Assembly (NCBI RefSeq): GCF_004798905.1
Contig: NZ_SDMO01000012.1
Location: 50,397-114,396, forward strand
Source: Halomonas borealis
GTDB taxonomy: Bacteria > Pseudomonadota > Gammaproteobacteria > Pseudomonadales > Halomonadaceae
Reading direction: 5' to 3'
DNA: 64,000 nucleotides
Numbering within the stretch: position 1 is the stretch's first letter; every line of letters begins with the position of its first letter. Shown one piece after another: positions 60,829-64,000 of the stretch. Under the pieces are notes generated by a model, which was not told where the DNA came from, searched no databases, and was given only the letters and a program-made list of their open reading frames with translations. Position numbers and translations under genes: made by a program.

Positions 60829-63800
60829 ATGGGGATGACTGTCAAGGTTAGCCGTCTAGGGGAAGAGCTCTCCAAGGCTGTCGAGTGGGAGGTCGAGGGA
60901 GATCTCGTTCTCGAGACGTCAAGCAATGTATTGCTGAATATCACTCCAGAAAATATCACTTCCCTTGTCAGGGACGGTGACGACCTAATCGTCGAGACGG
61001 CCGATGGCCAGGTCCTGAAGATTGTCGGGTTCTATACCGAGGCTGGCGAAGGGGCTAGTGAGCTTTATCTTGTTGATAATGAAGGTGGTGTTGTCTGGGC
61101 TGATCTGTCGCCTGCCGCCGAGAATGGCGTAGTTGCTGCGCAGTATGTTCCCCAGGCCGACATGGCTGGTTTCGAGATGGTGGCAGCGGCTGAAGAGAGT
61201 GGTGGCGTCTGGACCGGCGCTGCGATTCTTGGCGGCGCCGCTGCTGCTGGTTTGGCCGCTGCGGCAGCCGGTGGTGGCGGCGGTAGCGACGATGACGGCA
61301 GCGGCCAAGACCACGACGACGGCTCCGACGATGATGTTACCGCGCCGTCGGCACCGGAGATCGGTGCAATCCGTGATGATCAGGGAGCTGTCACCGGACC
61401 TCTTGCTAACGGTGATAGCACCGACGACGCCACTCCGACGCTGTCCGGTAGTGCAGAGGCGGGCAGCACGATCACCATCCGTGACGGTGATACGGTGCTG
61501 GGGACTGCCACCGCGGATGACAGCGGCAACTGGAGCTTTACCCCAAGCGAACCGCTTGCCGAGGGTAGTCACAGCCTTAGCGTTACCGCCACCGACCCTG
61601 CCGGCAATACCTCTGAGGCGAGTGATGCCGTGGAGCTGACGGTGGATACCGCAGCTCCTGAGGCACCGACCCTGAATCCGAGCGATGGCACCGTCATCAG
61701 CGGCAGTGCCGAATCCGGAAGTACGATAGCGCTCGACCTTGACGGCGATGGCACGGCGGACCTGATGGCCACGGCGGATGAGACAACTGGCGAATGGTCC
61801 GTGAAACCGACTTCGCCGTTGGCTGACGATACTGTCATCACTGTGACAGCCACCGACGCGGCGGGTAACGCAAGCCCAGAGGCCTCGTTGACAGTGGACG
61901 CCGCCGCCCCGGCGGCACCGGTCATCGCAGAGGTCGTGGATGACGAAGGCGACTTCACCGGGCCGCTTTCCAGTGGTGACAGCACCGACGATGCCACCCC
62001 GACGCTGTCAGGTACCGCAGAGGCAGGCAGCACGGTAACCATCAGGGATGGTGATACGGTGCTCGAGTCCATCACCGTAGCCGATAGCGGTAGCTGGAGC
62101 TTTACTCCGTCAGAGCCTCTCGCCGATGGTAGCCATAGCCTTACTGCCACCGCGACCGACCCTACTGGCAACACCTCGGAGCCGAGCGACGCCTTCGACG
62201 TCAGCGTGGATACCGCCGCACCTGAGGTGCCGACCATCACGTCGGCCTCGGACAACGTGGGTGATGTAACCGATCCGCTTGCCAGCGGCGACAGCACCGA
62301 TGACACCACCCCGACGCTGAGCGGCACCGCCGAAGCGGATAGCACGGTGACCATCTTCGATGGGGACACCGTCCTGGGTTCCGCCGAGGCCGACGGCAGC
62401 GGCAACTGGAGCTTCACCCCAGCAGACCCACTGACCGCGGGTGATTACAGCTTCACGGCAACCGCCACCGATGACGCCGGTAACACCTCGGAGGCGAGCG
62501 ACGCCTTCGACGTCAGAGTGGATACCGCCGCACCTGAGGTGCCGACCATCGCGTCGGCCTCGGACAACGTGGGTGATGTCACCGGGGAACTTGCCAACGG
62601 CGACAGCACCGACGACACCACCCCGACGCTGACCGGTACCGCCGAGGCGGATAGCACGGTGACCATCTTCGATGGGGACACCGTCCTGGGTTCCGCCGAG
62701 GCCGACGGCAGCGGCAGCTGGAGTTTCACCCCAGCAGACCCACTGACCGAGGGTGATTACAGTTTCACGGCGACCGCCACCGATGACGCCGGCAACAGCT
62801 CGGCGGTGTCATCTCCCGCTGTCGAGTTCAGCGTGGATACCACCAGCCCGGGTGGTGATGACGGCGCCGACGCCCCGACGCTGACGATTACCGAAGCCGC
62901 GGACGGTGCCATTAACGCCGACGAGCTGGCCGATGGCGTTCAGGCCAGCGTTGGCTTGACCGCCGGCACCCAGGCCGGTGACACCATTACCCTGAGCATC
63001 GATAATGCCGATGACGTGACCTACACCGTCACGGACGATGACGTCACCAATGACAGCGCCACGGTGGTGATCCCCAGCGATTCGCTGGTAGACGGCGATT
63101 ACAGTGTCACGGCGGTGATCACCGATGAAGCCGGCAACAGCTCGGTGGCTTCCAACAACATCGACTTCACTGTGGATGCGACCAGCCCGGGGGGTGATGA
63201 CGGTAACGACGCTCCGACGCTGGCGATTGCTGAGGCCGCGGATGGCCAAGTCAATGCCGACGAACTGGATGATGGCGTGCAGGCCAGCGTTGGCCTGACC
63301 GACGGCACCGAGGCCGGTGACACCATCACGCTGAGCATCGATGGGGCGGAGGACGTGACCTACAACGTCACGGCGGACGACGCCAACGCCGGCAGCGCGA
63401 ACGTCGTAATTCCGAGCAGTGTCTTGGAAGACGGCGACTATAGCGTCACGGCAGTGATCACCGATGACGCCGGCAACAGCTCGGTGCCGTCCAACGGCAT
63501 CGACTTCAGCGTGGATGGCACCAGTCCGGGCGGTGATGACGGTAACGACGCTCCGACGCTGGCGATTGCCGAGGCCGCGGATGGCATCAACGCCGATGAG
63601 CTGGCCGATGGCGTGCAGGCCAGCGTTGGCTTGACCGCCGGCACCCAGGCCGGTGACACCATTACCCTGAGCATCGATAATGCCGATGACGTGACCTACA
63701 CCGTCACGGCGGACGACGCCAACGCCGGCAGCGCGAACGTCGTAATTCCGAGCAGTGTCTTGGAAGACGGCGACTATAGCGTCACGGCAGTAATCACCGA

Positions 63801-64000
63801 TGACGCCGGCAACAGCTCGGTGGCTTCCAACAACATCGACTTCACTGTGGATGCGACCAGCCCGGGGGGTGATGACGGTAACGACGCTCCGACGCTGGCG
63901 ATTGCTGAGGCCGCTGACGGCGCCATCAACGCCGATGAGCTGGCCGATGGCGTGCAGGCCAGCGTTGGCCTGACCGCCGGCACCCAGGCCGGCGACACCA
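60829..64000 (+). CDS. Large Bap/BapA-like repeat adhesin, 5' part (3' end outside window)
   Basis: The frame stays open from ATG 60829 (AAGGAG upstream) to the end of the window, over 1050 codons. The first 100 residues resemble the BapA-type prefix domain (VKVSRLGEEL, DLIVETADGQVLKIVGFYTEA, LYLVDNEGGVVWADL). A Gly/Ala-rich hydrophobic stretch follows (GAAILGGAAAAGLAAAAAGG, about 127-146), then an acidic Asp/Ser/Gly linker. After it come Ig-like domains of the TDDATPTLSGTAEAGSTVTI type (about 61345-62840), then near-identical units of about 113 residues. Such proteins are exported by type I secretion and mediate cell-cell and surface adhesion. The strongly acidic composition suits saline habitats. 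Secretion genes must lie outside the window. Confidence 0.88.
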   Translation, partial: MGMTVKVSRLGEELSKAVEWEVEGDLVLETSSNVLLNITPENITSLVRDGDDLIVETADGQVLKIVGFYTEAGEGASELYLVDNEGGVVWADLSPAAENGVVAAQYVPQADMAGFEMVAAAEESGGVWTGAAILGGAAAAGLAAAAAGGGGGSDDDGSGQDHDDGSDDDVTAPSAPEIGAIRDDQGAVTGPLANGDSTDDATPTLSGSAEAGSTITIRDGDTVLGTATADDSGNWSFTPSEPLAEGSHSLSVTATDPAGNTSEASDAVELTVDTAAPEAPTLNPSDGTVISGSAESGSTIALDLDGDGTADLMATADETTGEWSVKPTSPLADDTVITVTATDAAGNASPEASLTVDAAAPAAPVIAEVVDDEGDFTGPLSSGDSTDDATPTLSGTAEAGSTVTIRDGDTVLESITVADSGSWSFTPSEPLADGSHSLTATATDPTGNTSEPSDAFDVSVDTAAPEVPTITSASDNVGDVTDPLASGDSTDDTTPTLSGTAEADSTVTIFDGDTVLGSAEADGSGNWSFTPADPLTAGDYSFTATATDDAGNTSEASDAFDVRVDTAAPEVPTIASASDNVGDVTGELANGDSTDDTTPTLTGTAEADSTVTIFDGDTVLGSAEADGSGSWSFTPADPLTEGDYSFTATATDDAGNSSAVSSPAVEFSVDTTSPGGDDGADAPTLTITEAADGAINADELADGVQASVGLTAGTQAGDTITLSIDNADDVTYTVTDDDVTNDSATVVIPSDSLVDGDYSVTAVITDEAGNSSVASNNIDFTVDATSPGGDDGNDAPTLAIAEAADGQVNADELDDGVQASVGLTDGTEAGDTITLSIDGAEDVTYNVTADDANAGSANVVIPSSVLEDGDYSVTAVITDDAGNSSVPSNGIDFSVDGTSPGGDDGNDAPTLAIAEAADGINADELADGVQASVGLTAGTQAGDTITLSIDNADDVTYTVTADDANAGSANVVIPSSVLEDGDYSVTAVITDDAGNSSVASNNIDFTVDATSPGGDDGNDAPTLAIAEAADGAINADELADGVQASVGLTAGTQAGDT
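62842..64000 (+). repeat. Tandem repeat units of 336-339 bp in the adhesin gene
   Basis: Units start at 62842, 63181, 63520 and 63856 (the last cut by the window end). Each encodes about 112-113 residues beginning TSPGGDDG and containing NADEL, DGVQASVGLT, GDTITLSID and DGDYSVTAVITD. Long stretches are identical at the DNA level, which implies recent duplication or gene conversion and makes assembly across this region error-prone. Confidence 0.92.

Noticed and set aside
61569..63998. Several minus-strand open frames rich in Ser/Val/Ala opposite the adhesin
   Set aside because: They are periodic mirror images of the adhesin repeats and break up at unit boundaries; the + strand frame is continuous.
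62842..64000. CRISPR-like periodicity
   Set aside because: The period is about 338 bp, coding, and in frame; no short repeat-spacer pattern occurs anywhere in the window.

Overview
The window is high-GC, densely packed DNA that looks like a gammaproteobacterium of the Halomonas type. That placement is an inference from base composition, the acidic surface protein, and the styles of the receptors and of the YojI-like exporter; no marker gene fixes the genus.

Bases 1-46500 form an iron-acquisition region. (a) 1-6417: the 3' part of a TonB-dependent receptor, two different periplasmic siderophore-binding proteins, two FecCD-type permeases and an ATPase. (b) 8128-23096: a siderophore biosynthesis locus. 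Five translationally coupled genes on the + strand (9404-17338) encode three NIS (IucA/IucC-type) synthetases, an SbnH-like PLP decarboxylase and an SbnG-like aldolase-type citrate synthase. This is the core of staphyloferrin B biosynthesis, but without the SbnA/SbnB pair that makes 2,3-diaminopropionate. A divergent operon carries a siderophore ATPase and a Suc/Fer-type [2Fe-2S] protein. A converging operon carries an MFS exporter, a binding protein, two permeases and an RraA-like protein. (c) 23238-33956: two TonB receptors, a YojI-type ABC exporter, MsrA and an FhuC-FhuD-FhuB hydroxamate importer. (d) 40178-46577: an FhuA/FoxA-like receptor, an AraC-type regulator, FhuF ferric reductase and an IutA-like aerobactin-type receptor. 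Candidate Fur boxes of varying quality precede most of these operons, so the region is probably an iron-starvation regulon.

An MsbA-like ABC exporter (34124-35923) and a 1309-residue SF1 helicase with a C-terminal phospholipase-D nuclease domain (35943-39872) sit within the iron region. The latter has the architecture described for type II Mokosh anti-phage proteins.

At 47853 there is a tRNA gene with a CAT anticodon. Its last 46 bases recur exactly at 59650-59695, bounding an 11.7-kb island of defence-type genes: a NERD-UvrD helicase, a divergently transcribed nuclease-helicase-S24 peptidase fusion, a MazG-like pyrophosphohydrolase, an AbiEi/AbiEii toxin-antitoxin pair, an HsdR remnant, and an AT-rich module of DUF4297/Cap4-like nuclease, zinc-hook ATPase and HEPN-like protein. 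No integrase lies inside the island. A frameshifted, truncated tyrosine integrase lies just outside the distal repeat.

The window ends in a large Bap/BapA-like adhesin (60829 to beyond 64000) with Ig-like repeats that are nearly identical towards the window edge. Two 145-bp inverted-repeat (MITE-like) elements end exactly at stop codons of minus-strand genes at about 17.5 and 18.4 kb.
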